NCBI RefSeq assembly: GCF_011927695.1
Contig: NZ_JAATJE010000003.1
Location: 1 to 64,000, forward strand
Direction of reading: 5' to 3'
Origin: Sphingomonas jejuensis
GTDB lineage: Bacteria > Pseudomonadota > Alphaproteobacteria > Sphingomonadales > Sphingomonadaceae
DNA length: 64,000 nt
The position numbers and the translations under genes are program-made. Under the pieces are notes generated by a model. The model had not been told where the DNA came from. It did no database searches and saw nothing but the letters and a program-made list of their open reading frames with translations. Of the stretch, positions 9,660 to 16,797 are shown piece after piece (positions within the stretch are counted from its first letter, which is position 1; each line of letters opens with the position of its first letter).

Positions 9660-10334
9660 ATGCACAAGGCACTGTTCGTAGGCATTGAAGCCGGGCCGAC
9701 CCACCAGGAAGATGCCGCTGAATTCCTCCGGGGTGCGCTGGAGCCGGTCGAGCATGAGCAGGACACGCGGCACTGGTACGCGCTGCGCTTTGGCCCCGCC
9801 GACTTCGCCATCTTCGATACCTTCCCCGGCAATGCCGGCCGGCTGAAGCATCTGTTCGGCACGGTCGGCCGGGCGCTGGTCGTGAAGACCTTCACCATCC
9901 TCAACGGATTGCCGGAGATCGAGCCGGCCGACATCCTCGCCCTCAAGGTGCCGGCGGCGGACGCCCTGCCGCGCTTGGCCCTGCATGTTCCGCTTGAAGC
10001 ACGGGACGGTGCGGAGGAAGAGGTTGCCCGCTTCCTCCAAGGAGCCCGATCGGCCGTGGAGCGGGAGCCTGGCACCCTGTCGTGGTACGCTCTGCGTCTC
10101 GGAAAGACTCGGTTCGGCATCCTCGATACCTTCGCCGACGAGGCAGGGCGCGAGACGCATCTGTCGGGCGAAATCGGCACGGCGCTATCCGGAAGCGCTG
10201 CTTCGCTGTTCGCCGAGCCTCCCCAGATCCACCGCGCACAAATCTTGGCGTTCAAGATTGCATCCGCTGGTGATGAGGAGAGGACGAGCAGGAACACGTC
10301 GGTCGCGCGGCCCCTTGAGAGAGGGACAGTCTGA
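9660..10334 (+). CDS. Duplicated ABM-fold (antibiotic biosynthesis monooxygenase-like) protein
   Basis: 224 residues made of two tandem, clearly related dimeric alpha-beta barrel units. Unit 1 has EFLRGALEPVEHEQDTRHWY and FAIFDTFPGNAGRLKHL. Unit 2 repeats the plan with RFLQGARSAVEREPGTLSWY and FGILDTFADEAGRETHL. A single chain could form the usual two-unit barrel. AAGGAGAG lies upstream of the ATG. The family includes small monooxygenases and stress proteins, but the activity here is unknown. The stop overlaps the start of the next small ORF. Confidence 0.8.
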   Translation: MHKALFVGIEAGPTHQEDAAEFLRGALEPVEHEQDTRHWYALRFGPADFAIFDTFPGNAGRLKHLFGTVGRALVVKTFTILNGLPEIEPADILALKVPAADALPRLALHVPLEARDGAEEEVARFLQGARSAVEREPGTLSWYALRLGKTRFGILDTFADEAGRETHLSGEIGTALSGSAASLFAEPPQIHRAQILAFKIASAGDEERTSRNTSVARPLERGTV

Positions 10335-10480
10335 TGGACACGAAGCAGAAGGTGCTCGTTGGAGCGGCCGTCGCCAGCACCGCGGCAGCCGGGGCCGCGT
10401 TCGCGTTCAAGTCCGCGGGCACGGATTCGAAGCTCACCAAGGTCGCGTGTCCGCCGTCAGCACCAATGGCACAGATTTGA
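10334..10480 (+). pseudogene. Small membrane-anchored or secreted protein cut by an IS end
   Basis: An ATG overlapping the previous stop opens 48 codons: a Lys-bearing start, a hydrophobic Ala-rich helix (VLVGAAVASTAAAGAAFAF), then KSAGTDSKLTKV. From 10448 the sequence becomes the left end of an IS3-family element, so the natural C-terminus is missing. Function unknown. Confidence 0.45.
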
Positions 10481-10592
10481 GGTTGTGATTTAAGGAGGAT
10501 CTGGGCTTCGTCGTAGTGACGAAGGAACGAAGATGAAGCCCAGATCCTCCAATGTAAAATCGCCCGCCAAGGCCTCAGCAGAGCGGGTAGTG
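10448..10592 (+). mobile_element. IS3-family element, left-end remnant with OrfA start
   Basis: A terminal-repeat-like start, TGTCCGCCGTCAGCACC, is followed by an ATG at 10533 that begins MKPRSSNVKSPAKASAERVV, the usual opening of an IS3-family OrfA. Homology breaks at about 10592 and the frame then runs into unrelated codons up to a stop at 10653-10655. Only the first ~20 residues survive, and the rest of the element is absent. I recognise no gene from here to 10963. Confidence 0.6.
10494..10550 (+). promoter_or_regulatory. Hairpin covering the start of the IS OrfA
   Basis: A perfect 16-bp inverted repeat, GGAGGATCTGGGCTTC at 10494-10509 and its complement at 10535-10550. The ATG of the OrfA remnant (10533-10535) sits at the edge of the second arm, so in read-through RNA from upstream the first OrfA codons would be paired. 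This layout is known in several IS elements as protection against outside transcription. Here it is a relic. Confidence 0.5.
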
Positions 10593-10963
10593 AACCGTGG
10601 ATTTGAGGGATGCACAGCTCCCTGGGGTCGATTGTCGTTAGCGGCAAACCATTGAACATCGGGTATGGTCAGTTCCGTCCGCTCACGGACGTGCTGATCG
10701 GAAAAGCGCTCTCTACCGCCACAAGCGGTGTAGAGGGCGACTAGGTGCTTGGTCGCAAGATCCTTCTCCAAGCTGCGGGCACCCGCAATTTGGGCGAAGC
10801 TCGATCGCCCCAATAGGGAGCCGTAGCGCTCAGGGCTGACGCGCTTCAGAAGCCAACAACACGGCGTGCGTCATGCACTATAGTCAGCCGGCGGGCGTGG
10901 TGCGTCGCACCCCGTGCTCGACGGAGACGACAGCGCTTCGCAACGCCTACGGAGTGCGGTGAT

Positions 10964-11443
10964 ATGAGGGTCGCGGTGTGGTCGGTAGCGGGATTGCTGC
11001 TAGTGTCCTGCTCGCCGAACGCACCGCAACCCGAGGTCCCGGCCGGCTGGAAGTCGGTCGGGATCCCTTCGTGCTGCACGGTCGCCATTCCATCAGATGC
11101 GACTCTGAAGGCGGGAAAGGACCCGGTAGACGATCCGGTGTTCCTGCTGCGCGGGCCGGGCTACGAAGGCATGTTCACAGTGACAGGCCGAGGATCGGCG
11201 CTGCCGATCGCGAGCTCCGGGACCAACTACAAAGCGGATCAGCTCACGCTCGACGGCCGCCCCGCAGGCGTAGCTTCCTACCGTGTCGCCGACCCGAACT
11301 ATCCCGAGCGCCGCAGCCTTCTGTGGACGTTTGCTGGGCGGAACGACGGATCGGGGAAGAACCTGGTGCTTGATCTTTCCTGCAAGGAAACGGGTTGTGC
11401 CGTATTCCTGCCTATGATCGGCTCCCTCGACGCAAAACCATGA
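10964..11443 (+). CDS. Hypothetical lipoprotein
   Basis: 159 residues. The N-terminus MRVAVWSVAGLLLVSCSPNA is a lipoprotein signal with lipobox LVSC, placing the mature protein at the membrane, facing the periplasm. The rest is a soluble domain with CC in IPSCCTVAIP and two further Cys near the end (LSCKETGCAV), which could form disulfides. No family recognised. It stands alone. Confidence 0.65.
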   Translation: MRVAVWSVAGLLLVSCSPNAPQPEVPAGWKSVGIPSCCTVAIPSDATLKAGKDPVDDPVFLLRGPGYEGMFTVTGRGSALPIASSGTNYKADQLTLDGRPAGVASYRVADPNYPERRSLLWTFAGRNDGSGKNLVLDLSCKETGCAVFLPMIGSLDAKP

Positions 11444-11465
11444 ATACTCGCTGCCTTATGGGTCA

Positions 11466-11588
11466 ATGCCGACCGGGAAGCCGATCCGGCTTGTCGGCCG
11501 GCTGGAGCGTTCGTTATGGGGCGACGACGACTTTGGCCGGTTCCAGCTAGACGACGCCGCGGTCATCGCAGTCGACGGGCCACGTTGA
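11466..11588 (+). CDS. Possible small protein (40 residues)
   Basis: An ATG opens 40 codons: MPTGKPIRLVGRLERS, then DDDFGRFQLDDAAVIAVDG. The pattern, a short beta-rich protein with GRLERS and GRFQLDD, resembles small sphingomonad proteins of the DUF5818 type, but it is short and may be a fragment. The remainder of 11589-11937 shows no supported gene. Confidence 0.3.
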   Translation: MPTGKPIRLVGRLERSLWGDDDFGRFQLDDAAVIAVDGPR

Positions 11589-11937
11589 GGCGGGCCCGGC
11601 TGGGCCGAAGGTCGAGCCCACGGGTTGGGTAGGCGGGATAACGACGCAGCCGCTACGATCGGGGCGGTTCCTTTATACCGGCTGGGGCATGAAGAGAATC
11701 CTATCCCGACCATTGATCCCATTCGGGACGGTCGCGGCCAGCGCGCTTCGACTGGTTCAGTCGTAAACGTATATCTGTGCCCGCTCTATGCGCCACCCGC
11801 TGTTCGCAAAAGCCTTCCTTTCTGACGACCTTGCCGGCGGGCCATGACCGCACCGCATTTCTGCTGCCCGCCGCTTGTCAGAACTGTTCTGAAAACGTGC
11901 TTCGCAAAAGCGTCTGCCGGCGACGGGTTTGGAGAAC

Positions 11938-12054
11938 CCACTGGTAGAAAGCGTGAGCACGACGCCTCGTTTGCAAGCAGCGCCGGATAATGGCGAGCAC
12001 ACTGGCAGATAATTTGAGCAGGTTGCCACGCGCCAGTGGCAGATAGCGTGAGCA
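11938..12054. repeat. IS21-type terminal repeats (element remnant)
   Basis: Four imperfect copies of a ~20-base unit occur in the same orientation: CTGGTAGAAAGCGTGAGCAC (11941), CGCCGGATAATGGCGAGCAC (11981), ACTGGCAGATAATTTGAGCA (12001) and AGTGGCAGATAGCGTGAGCA (12035). Tandem units sharing TGGCAGATA and TGAGCA are typical of IS21-family ends, where they bind the transposase. No istA/istB genes remain nearby. The truncated response regulator begins just beyond, so this end marks the insertion point. Confidence 0.5.
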
Positions 12055-12084
12055 GAAAATCTGGCTGTTTGCGAGCAGGCGCCG

Positions 12085-12378
12085 TTATGATTGCAAGCGC
12101 CTACAGATATTGCCGCTGGCGATCACGATCTCGATCCAGGGCCAGTGCTGTGCGACATGACGCGCCAGCGCAAAGCCGTTGATCGATCCCGGCATCTCGA
12201 CATCGGAGAACAGCAGGATGGTGTTGTCGGCCTGCTCCTCCAGCAGCACGATCGCGGTATCGCCGTCCATCGCCTCATGACAGCGAAAGCCGGCGTCCTC
12301 CAGGATCAGCGTCATGTCCATCAGGATGATCGGGACGTCATCGACCGCGAGCGCGAAAGGTACGGTCGACGTGTTCAT
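12085..12378 (-). pseudogene. Response regulator receiver domain, truncated
   Basis: From the ATG at 12378, about 97 codons follow a receiver domain: FALAVDDVPIILMDMTLILE, the phospho-acceptor Asp in LLFSDVEMPGSINGFAL, and HVAQHWPWIEIVIASG. It then breaks into NICRRLQS and stops at the IS21-type end. The beta-5 Lys and helix 5 are missing. The acidic patch reads DDV where DDE is usual. It was a stand-alone CheY-like regulator and is now probably non-functional. Confidence 0.65.
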
Positions 12379-12478
12379 CACCTCTACAACCGCCTGTATC
12401 CATAATCGCTCCCGCGACCGGCACGATGCTGCCGCCAAATCGTTGATGGCCTGACGGAAATTCGAGGGAGAACATCGA

Positions 12479-12787
12479 ATGCGTAGCCTGGTTGCTGTGT
12501 TCACGGTCGGGATATTCGCGATCGCGACCCCTGCCGGCGCGCAGGACATGCCCGGCGCAGTCGATCTGGGCGCGCAAGCGCGCACCCAGGTTCAGTCAGC
12601 GACTGCTCGTGGCTATGCCGAACGGGGCGGGGCGGCGACCGCGCGAGGTCCGAACGGGGTGCCACTGTCCGCTCGCGCGAAAAGCTATTGCGACAGCTAT
12701 TCCGCACGGTTGCGCCAGTACGGCGCGAAGGATGGGCGAGTGATGAAGCTGGCAGCGGCCTGCCGGCAGGCAGGCTATCGCTATTGA
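12479..12787 (+). CDS. Small secreted protein of unknown function
   Basis: 102 residues. A signal peptide (MRSLVAVFTVGIFAIATPAGAQ, cleavage after AGA) precedes an ~80-residue mature part with only two Cys (KSYCDSYSARL and AAACRQAGYRY), probably disulfide-linked. GGGAG lies ahead of the ATG. It ends two bases before the converging umuC stop. No family recognised. Confidence 0.6.
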   Translation: MRSLVAVFTVGIFAIATPAGAQDMPGAVDLGAQARTQVQSATARGYAERGGAATARGPNGVPLSARAKSYCDSYSARLRQYGAKDGRVMKLAAACRQAGYRY

Positions 12788-12789
12788 TC

Positions 12790-14049
12790 TCACCGCGCGA
12801 TCGGCACCTGATCGATCCGCGTGGTCCAGGACGGGCTCTTGAAAGCACGCTTGGTGTCGTAGCTCTTCTGGCCAAAGCCCTCGGAGGCAAGCCGCATCGT
12901 GTTGCGGCCGAACCGCCCGTTGAGCCCGTCGATCGCGGCGAGCAGGGCAGGGGATCGCGGATCGGGCACCGCGAACAGGTCGGCCTGGTGCGCGGTCATC
13001 GGCTCCAGCCCCTCGAGCATGACGCCGCACTTGGTGTAGACGCCGCCAGTTTCGTACATGACATCCGCCATGCGGCCCGCCATACCGCCGATCACGCGCG
13101 GATCATTGGTCGCCGGCGACAGCCGCGCTATGCGCGAGGCGGACGGCGCGTTGGGCTTGAACCGGCTTCCGTGGGCAAAGGCGATCAGGCGGGTGGCAGC
13201 GAGATCCTGCGCGCGGATCTTCTCGGCCGCGCGGACCGCGCGGCGCACCATCGCCTCGCGCAGCGCCGCGACCTCGCGCACCGGCTCACCGAAGCAGCGG
13301 GTCACCGCGGTCGCCTTGGACGGGGGCGGCTCCGGCTCGAAATCGGTGCATTCGACGCCGTTCAGCTCGCGCACGAGCCGCTCCAGCACCACCGTCCCCA
13401 CGTCGCGCGCGACCTCCGGGGGGAGGGCGGCAAGATCGGCCGTCGTCCTGACGCAGAGCGGTCGCAGCCGCTCGGTCATCGCTCGCGCGATGCCCCAGAC
13501 CTCCTCGACCGGCCATTGCGCGAACAGGCGCCGCCGCAGCTCGATGTCGTGCAGGTCGACCACGCCCTTCCAGACCTTCTCCGACGCCTCGGCGAGGGCG
13601 TTGGCAACCTTGCTCAGCGTCCGGGTCGGGCCAAGCCCGATGCGGATCGGCAGGCCCGTCGCACGCTTGACGGCCGCGATCACGCGGTGCGCGGCCGCCA
13701 CGTCGCCCAGGCCGTTCGGGAGCACCGGCAGGCGAAAGAACGATTCGTCGATCGAGTACACCTCGACCGTGCAACTGTGCTCGGCGAGGACCTGATTGAA
13801 GCGACGATTCATGTCGGCATACAATTCGTAGGAACTGCTGCGGTATTGGATGCCATGCTCGCGGACGATATCACGAATCTTGAACATCGGCGCACCCATC
13901 TTGATGTGCAGCGCCTTGGCCTCCTCGGAGCGCGCGATGGCGCAGCCGTCCCCGTTACTCAGCACGATGAGCGGTTTATCGCGCAGCGACGGGTCGAATA
14001 CCCTCTCCGACGAGCAATAGAAGTTGGAGACGTCAGCGATCGCCCACAT
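12790..14049 (-). CDS. umuC: Y-family DNA polymerase (UmuC-like)
   Basis: 419 residues from the ATG at 14049. Y-family palm motifs are present: the first metal Asp in IADVSNFYCSSERVFDP and the SIDE box in VEVYSIDESFF. The little-finger domain and UmuC-type C-terminus (DUF4113-like, ending near GFGQKSYDTKRAFKSP) follow. It would act as a translesion polymerase with the UmuD-like protein encoded 5 bases upstream. The stretch normally DGNNFYVSCER reads DVSNFYCSSER, but the metal Asp is kept. The SOS box upstream of umuD should drive both genes. Confidence 0.9.
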   Translation of the reverse strand: MWAIADVSNFYCSSERVFDPSLRDKPLIVLSNGDGCAIARSEEAKALHIKMGAPMFKIRDIVREHGIQYRSSSYELYADMNRRFNQVLAEHSCTVEVYSIDESFFRLPVLPNGLGDVAAAHRVIAAVKRATGLPIRIGLGPTRTLSKVANALAEASEKVWKGVVDLHDIELRRRLFAQWPVEEVWGIARAMTERLRPLCVRTTADLAALPPEVARDVGTVVLERLVRELNGVECTDFEPEPPPSKATAVTRCFGEPVREVAALREAMVRRAVRAAEKIRAQDLAATRLIAFAHGSRFKPNAPSASRIARLSPATNDPRVIGGMAGRMADVMYETGGVYTKCGVMLEGLEPMTAHQADLFAVPDPRSPALLAAIDGLNGRFGRNTMRLASEGFGQKSYDTKRAFKSPSWTTRIDQVPIAR

Positions 14050-14054
14050 GGCGG

Positions 14055-14501
14055 TCAGCCCTGCAGGTTGCGCACGGAGGCGCGGACGACGCCCCACACT
14101 TCGACACTCTCATCCGCGATCACCGCGTCGTAGCGCATCCGCGCGTTGCGGGCCTCGAGGACCGGCTTGCCGTCGCGCCAGACCAACTGGCGGATCACGA
14201 AGCCCCCGTCGACCACGGCGATGACGATGCGGCCGCTAACCGGCGTGGCGTCGCGATCGACCACCACCACGTCGTCATCATAGATTCCAGCGTCGATCAT
14301 GGACTGTCCGCTGACCCGGAACACGAAGCTGGCGGCGCGGTCGAGGCGCAGCAGCGCCACGAGATCGATCGCGGTTTCCTCCCAGTCCTGGGCAGGCGAG
14401 GGGAAGCCAGCGCCGGCCGCGCTCACCACCCTCAGGCGAAACGCTGGCGGCAGATCGGCGATCGGCATCGGTTGGGACAGGGGAATCACACACGCGGACA
14501 T
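14055..14501 (-). CDS. umuD: UmuD-like S24 peptidase with Lys-to-Arg change at the catalytic position
   Basis: 148 residues from the ATG at 14501. A cleavage-site region is kept (AAGAGFPSPAQDW, Ala31-Gly32), and the catalytic Ser lies in SGQSMIDAGIYDDD (Ser67). The second catalytic residue is normally a Lys in a TVKRL-like strand; here the strand reads FVIRQL, with Arg104 (codon CGC) at that place. Self-cleavage to the active UmuD' form may therefore be impaired, or another Lys may serve. It is separated from umuC by 5 bases and preceded by an SOS box. Confidence 0.85.
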   Translation of the reverse strand: MSACVIPLSQPMPIADLPPAFRLRVVSAAGAGFPSPAQDWEETAIDLVALLRLDRAASFVFRVSGQSMIDAGIYDDDVVVVDRDATPVSGRIVIAVVDGGFVIRQLVWRDGKPVLEARNARMRYDAVIADESVEVWGVVRASVRNLQG

Positions 14502-14523
14502 GCGCGCATGATATGCTGGATAA

Positions 14524-14538
14524 GAACATGAAGGGAAC
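14524..14538 (-). promoter_or_regulatory. LexA (SOS) box for umuDC
   Basis: On the minus strand the sequence reads GTTCCCTTCATGTTC, an exact GTTC-N7-GTTC direct repeat, which is the alphaproteobacterial LexA site. It ends 23 bases before the umuD start, so the umuD-umuC pair is predicted to be repressed by LexA and induced by DNA damage. Confidence 0.8.
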
Positions 14539-14584
14539 GAGATTTTCCTTTTGTTCTCATTTCGCATGACTCATAGAGTCATGG

Positions 14585-15034
14585 ATGCCGATCCGCCCCG
14601 AAAACCGCTGGCTGTACCCGATCGACTGGCCGCTGCTGTCGGACCAGATCCGGTTCGTGCGGGCAGGAGGGCGCTGCGAACGCTGCCGGCGACCGCATCT
14701 TCGGCACGTCGCGCATCTGGGCGATGGGCGCTGGTGGGATAGCGAAGCGCGATGCTGGCGATCGGGAGAGGGGCGACGGGTGAAGGTCGGCGACCTCTTC
14801 GCGCTCGACGTCGTGCGGATCACCTATGTCGTGCTGGCCTGCGCGCATCTGGATCATGATCCTGGCAATAGCGCGCCGCGCAATCTCGCCGCGCTATGCC
14901 AGCGATGTCACATGCTCCACGATGCCGAGGAGCATCGCTGGCAACGCTGGTGGAATGCGTTTCGGCTGCGCGCGCTGCAGGATCTTTACGAAGATCCGCG
15001 ACACGCTCGCGCGCGAGAACGACGGCGCGGCTAA
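14585..15034 (+). CDS. HNH endonuclease-like protein
   Basis: 149 residues. Two Cys pairs suited to zinc binding (CERC near the N-terminus and CQRCH late) frame an HNH core: CAHLDHDPGN, then NLAALCQRCHMLHD. The spacing fits small HNH nucleases. It is divergent from umuD with an 83-base shared upstream region that holds the SOS box, so it might also be damage-inducible (inference). The role is unknown; similar small genes often ride with umuDC on plasmids. Confidence 0.7.
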   Translation: MPIRPENRWLYPIDWPLLSDQIRFVRAGGRCERCRRPHLRHVAHLGDGRWWDSEARCWRSGEGRRVKVGDLFALDVVRITYVVLACAHLDHDPGNSAPRNLAALCQRCHMLHDAEEHRWQRWWNAFRLRALQDLYEDPRHARARERRRG

Positions 15035-15157
15035 CTCGCGACTGACTGGCAAGCCTTAGCTGCGAAAAAGCCACGTCAGTCTCTGCAAGAACGATGCCGG
15101 AAATCTGCTAAGCCATTGATTTAACATAAGATATATTATCGAACAAAACAGGTGTAA

Positions 15158-15201
15158 GCGCTAAGTACAAATGGCACCATCCCGCTAGATAGAAATGGCA
15201 C
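15158..15201. repeat. ISNCY-type terminal repeats, left end
   Basis: Two related 20-base units lie in the same direction, 4 bases apart: GCGCTAAGTACAAATGGCAC (15158-15177) and CCGCTAGATAGAAATGGCAC (15182-15201). They lie just upstream of the ISNCY transposase gene, where its left terminus should be. Close relatives in opposite orientation are at 29864-29908. The rest of 15035-15265 holds no gene. Confidence 0.6.
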
Positions 15202-15265
15202 TCTGCGGTGCTATCGGCGGGTCGCCGGTGTCATAGCCGTTCTCGGCAACGAGGACGCGCATTGT

Positions 15266-16684
15266 ATGACGGTGCTGGCGATGAGTGCTGCTGAGATCAC
15301 CCGGTTCGACACGCTGATGCGGCTTGACCGCGGCGAGATCCGGGTCGCGGACGCGATGGAGCTGCTCGGCCTTGCGAGGCGGCAGGTGTACCGGTTGCTG
15401 GGTCGCCTTCGACAGGACGGCGCGGGCGGCCTGGTGTCGCGCAAGCGAGGACGTCCGAGCAACCGACGCTACAGCGACGCTTTCCGCGCCGAGGTGGCCA
15501 CGCTGGTGCGCGAGCATTACGCCGACTTCGGACCGACGCTGGCGCGCGAGTACCTCGCCGAGCGCCATGGCATCGGCCTGTCGTGCGAGACCCTGCGGCG
15601 CATCATGCTGGAGGCCGGGCTGTGGCAGGACCGTGCGGCCAAGCGCCCTCGCCCGTACCAGCCCCGCTACCGGCGCGACTGCCGCGGCGAGCTCGTCCAG
15701 GTCGACGGCTCCAAGCATTGGTGGTTCGAGGGCCGCGGTCCGCAATGCACGCTCCTGGTCTTCATCGACGATGCCACCAGCGAGCTTATGCACGTCGAGA
15801 TGGTAGAGAGCGAGAGCACCTTCTCCTACATGCGCGCCACACGGACGTACCTGGAGCGGCACGGCAAGCCGGTCGCCTTCTACACCGACAAGCACAGCGC
15901 CTTCCGCAACAACACGGCCTCGGCGAAGGGCGACGGCATGACCCACCTCGGCCGTGCGCTGGACCGGCTCAACATCGAGCTAATCTGCGCGAACTCGCCG
16001 CAGGCGAAGGGACGCGTCGAGCGGGTCACTGCGACGCTGCAGGACCGTCTGGTCAAGGCGATGCGGCTACAGCGCATCTCCACCATCGACCAAGCCAACG
16101 CCTTCCTCCCCTCCTACATGGCGCAGCACAATCGTCGGTTCGCCAAGGCACCGTTCGACCCGCGCGATCTACACCGGCCGCTGGCCATCCACGAAGACCT
16201 GGAAGCGGAGCTGGTCTGGCGCGAGCAGCGGACCGTCACCGGCGCCCTCACCTTGCACTACAACAAGGCCCTGTTCATCCTTGAGCCCTCCCCTGCGTCG
16301 CAGGCACTCGCGCGCAAGAAGGTGGACGTGTGCGAGTACCCCGATGGCCGCCTCGAGATCCAGCACGAGGGCACGGTCCTGCCCTATCGCATGTTCGACA
16401 AGATGCGCCGGGTGAACCAGGCTGCTGTGGTCGACAACAAGCATCTCGACGCGGCGCTGGCGCTTGCCCGCACCATCCAGCAGGCTCAGCCGCACCACGC
16501 TAAACGGAACAACAACGAGCCGGCGCGCACCGCACAGCCTGTTGGCCTGTTCAAGGCGCCCTGCCCGGCCCCATCCGGCCCAAAGCTGGACCGTCGCACG
16601 CTCGGTAATCAACGGCTCAAGCGTGGTCCACGCCTCTCCAATGAGGAGCTGGTTGCGCGCGGCCTGGGCGAGTACGCCCGCTAG
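15266..16684 (+). CDS. ISNCY-family transposase
   Basis: 472 residues, an intact frame. An N-terminal helix-turn-helix (VADAMELLGLARRQVYRLLG, then RKRGRPSNRR) is followed by an rve-type DDE domain: first Asp in LVQVDGSKHWWFEGRG, second in VAFYTDKHSAF, and Glu in SPQAKGRVERV. It ends with a C-terminal beta domain and a basic tail. The left terminal repeats are 65 bases upstream. No matching right terminus is found directly after the stop, so this copy seems to have lost its own right end or uses a distant one. Confidence 0.85.
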   Translation: MTVLAMSAAEITRFDTLMRLDRGEIRVADAMELLGLARRQVYRLLGRLRQDGAGGLVSRKRGRPSNRRYSDAFRAEVATLVREHYADFGPTLAREYLAERHGIGLSCETLRRIMLEAGLWQDRAAKRPRPYQPRYRRDCRGELVQVDGSKHWWFEGRGPQCTLLVFIDDATSELMHVEMVESESTFSYMRATRTYLERHGKPVAFYTDKHSAFRNNTASAKGDGMTHLGRALDRLNIELICANSPQAKGRVERVTATLQDRLVKAMRLQRISTIDQANAFLPSYMAQHNRRFAKAPFDPRDLHRPLAIHEDLEAELVWREQRTVTGALTLHYNKALFILEPSPASQALARKKVDVCEYPDGRLEIQHEGTVLPYRMFDKMRRVNQAAVVDNKHLDAALALARTIQQAQPHHAKRNNNEPARTAQPVGLFKAPCPAPSGPKLDRRTLGNQRLKRGPRLSNEELVARGLGEYAR

Positions 16685-16797
16685 CGTCCGAAGCCGGCCA
16701 CACGTTGCCGTTCATGATCTCCGATCCGTTTTCAATTGCGGACGTCGGGAAAGGCGGGTGGTCGCAACTGGGCGGCGTTATACCCTATATCGGCTCG

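Noticed and set aside
10660-10813. Minus-strand frame containing FAANDNRPQGAV
   Set aside because: It runs into the IS3 remnant, has no recognised domain and its end is IS sequence; may be a fragment of a small host gene but cannot be supported.
11938-12054. CRISPR array
   Set aside because: The repeated units are imperfect, unevenly spaced and without spacers of constant length; they fit IS-end repeats.
12688-14133. 481-codon + strand frame opposite umuC
   Set aside because: Shadow of the umuC gene; repetitive Arg/His-rich translation without a known fold.
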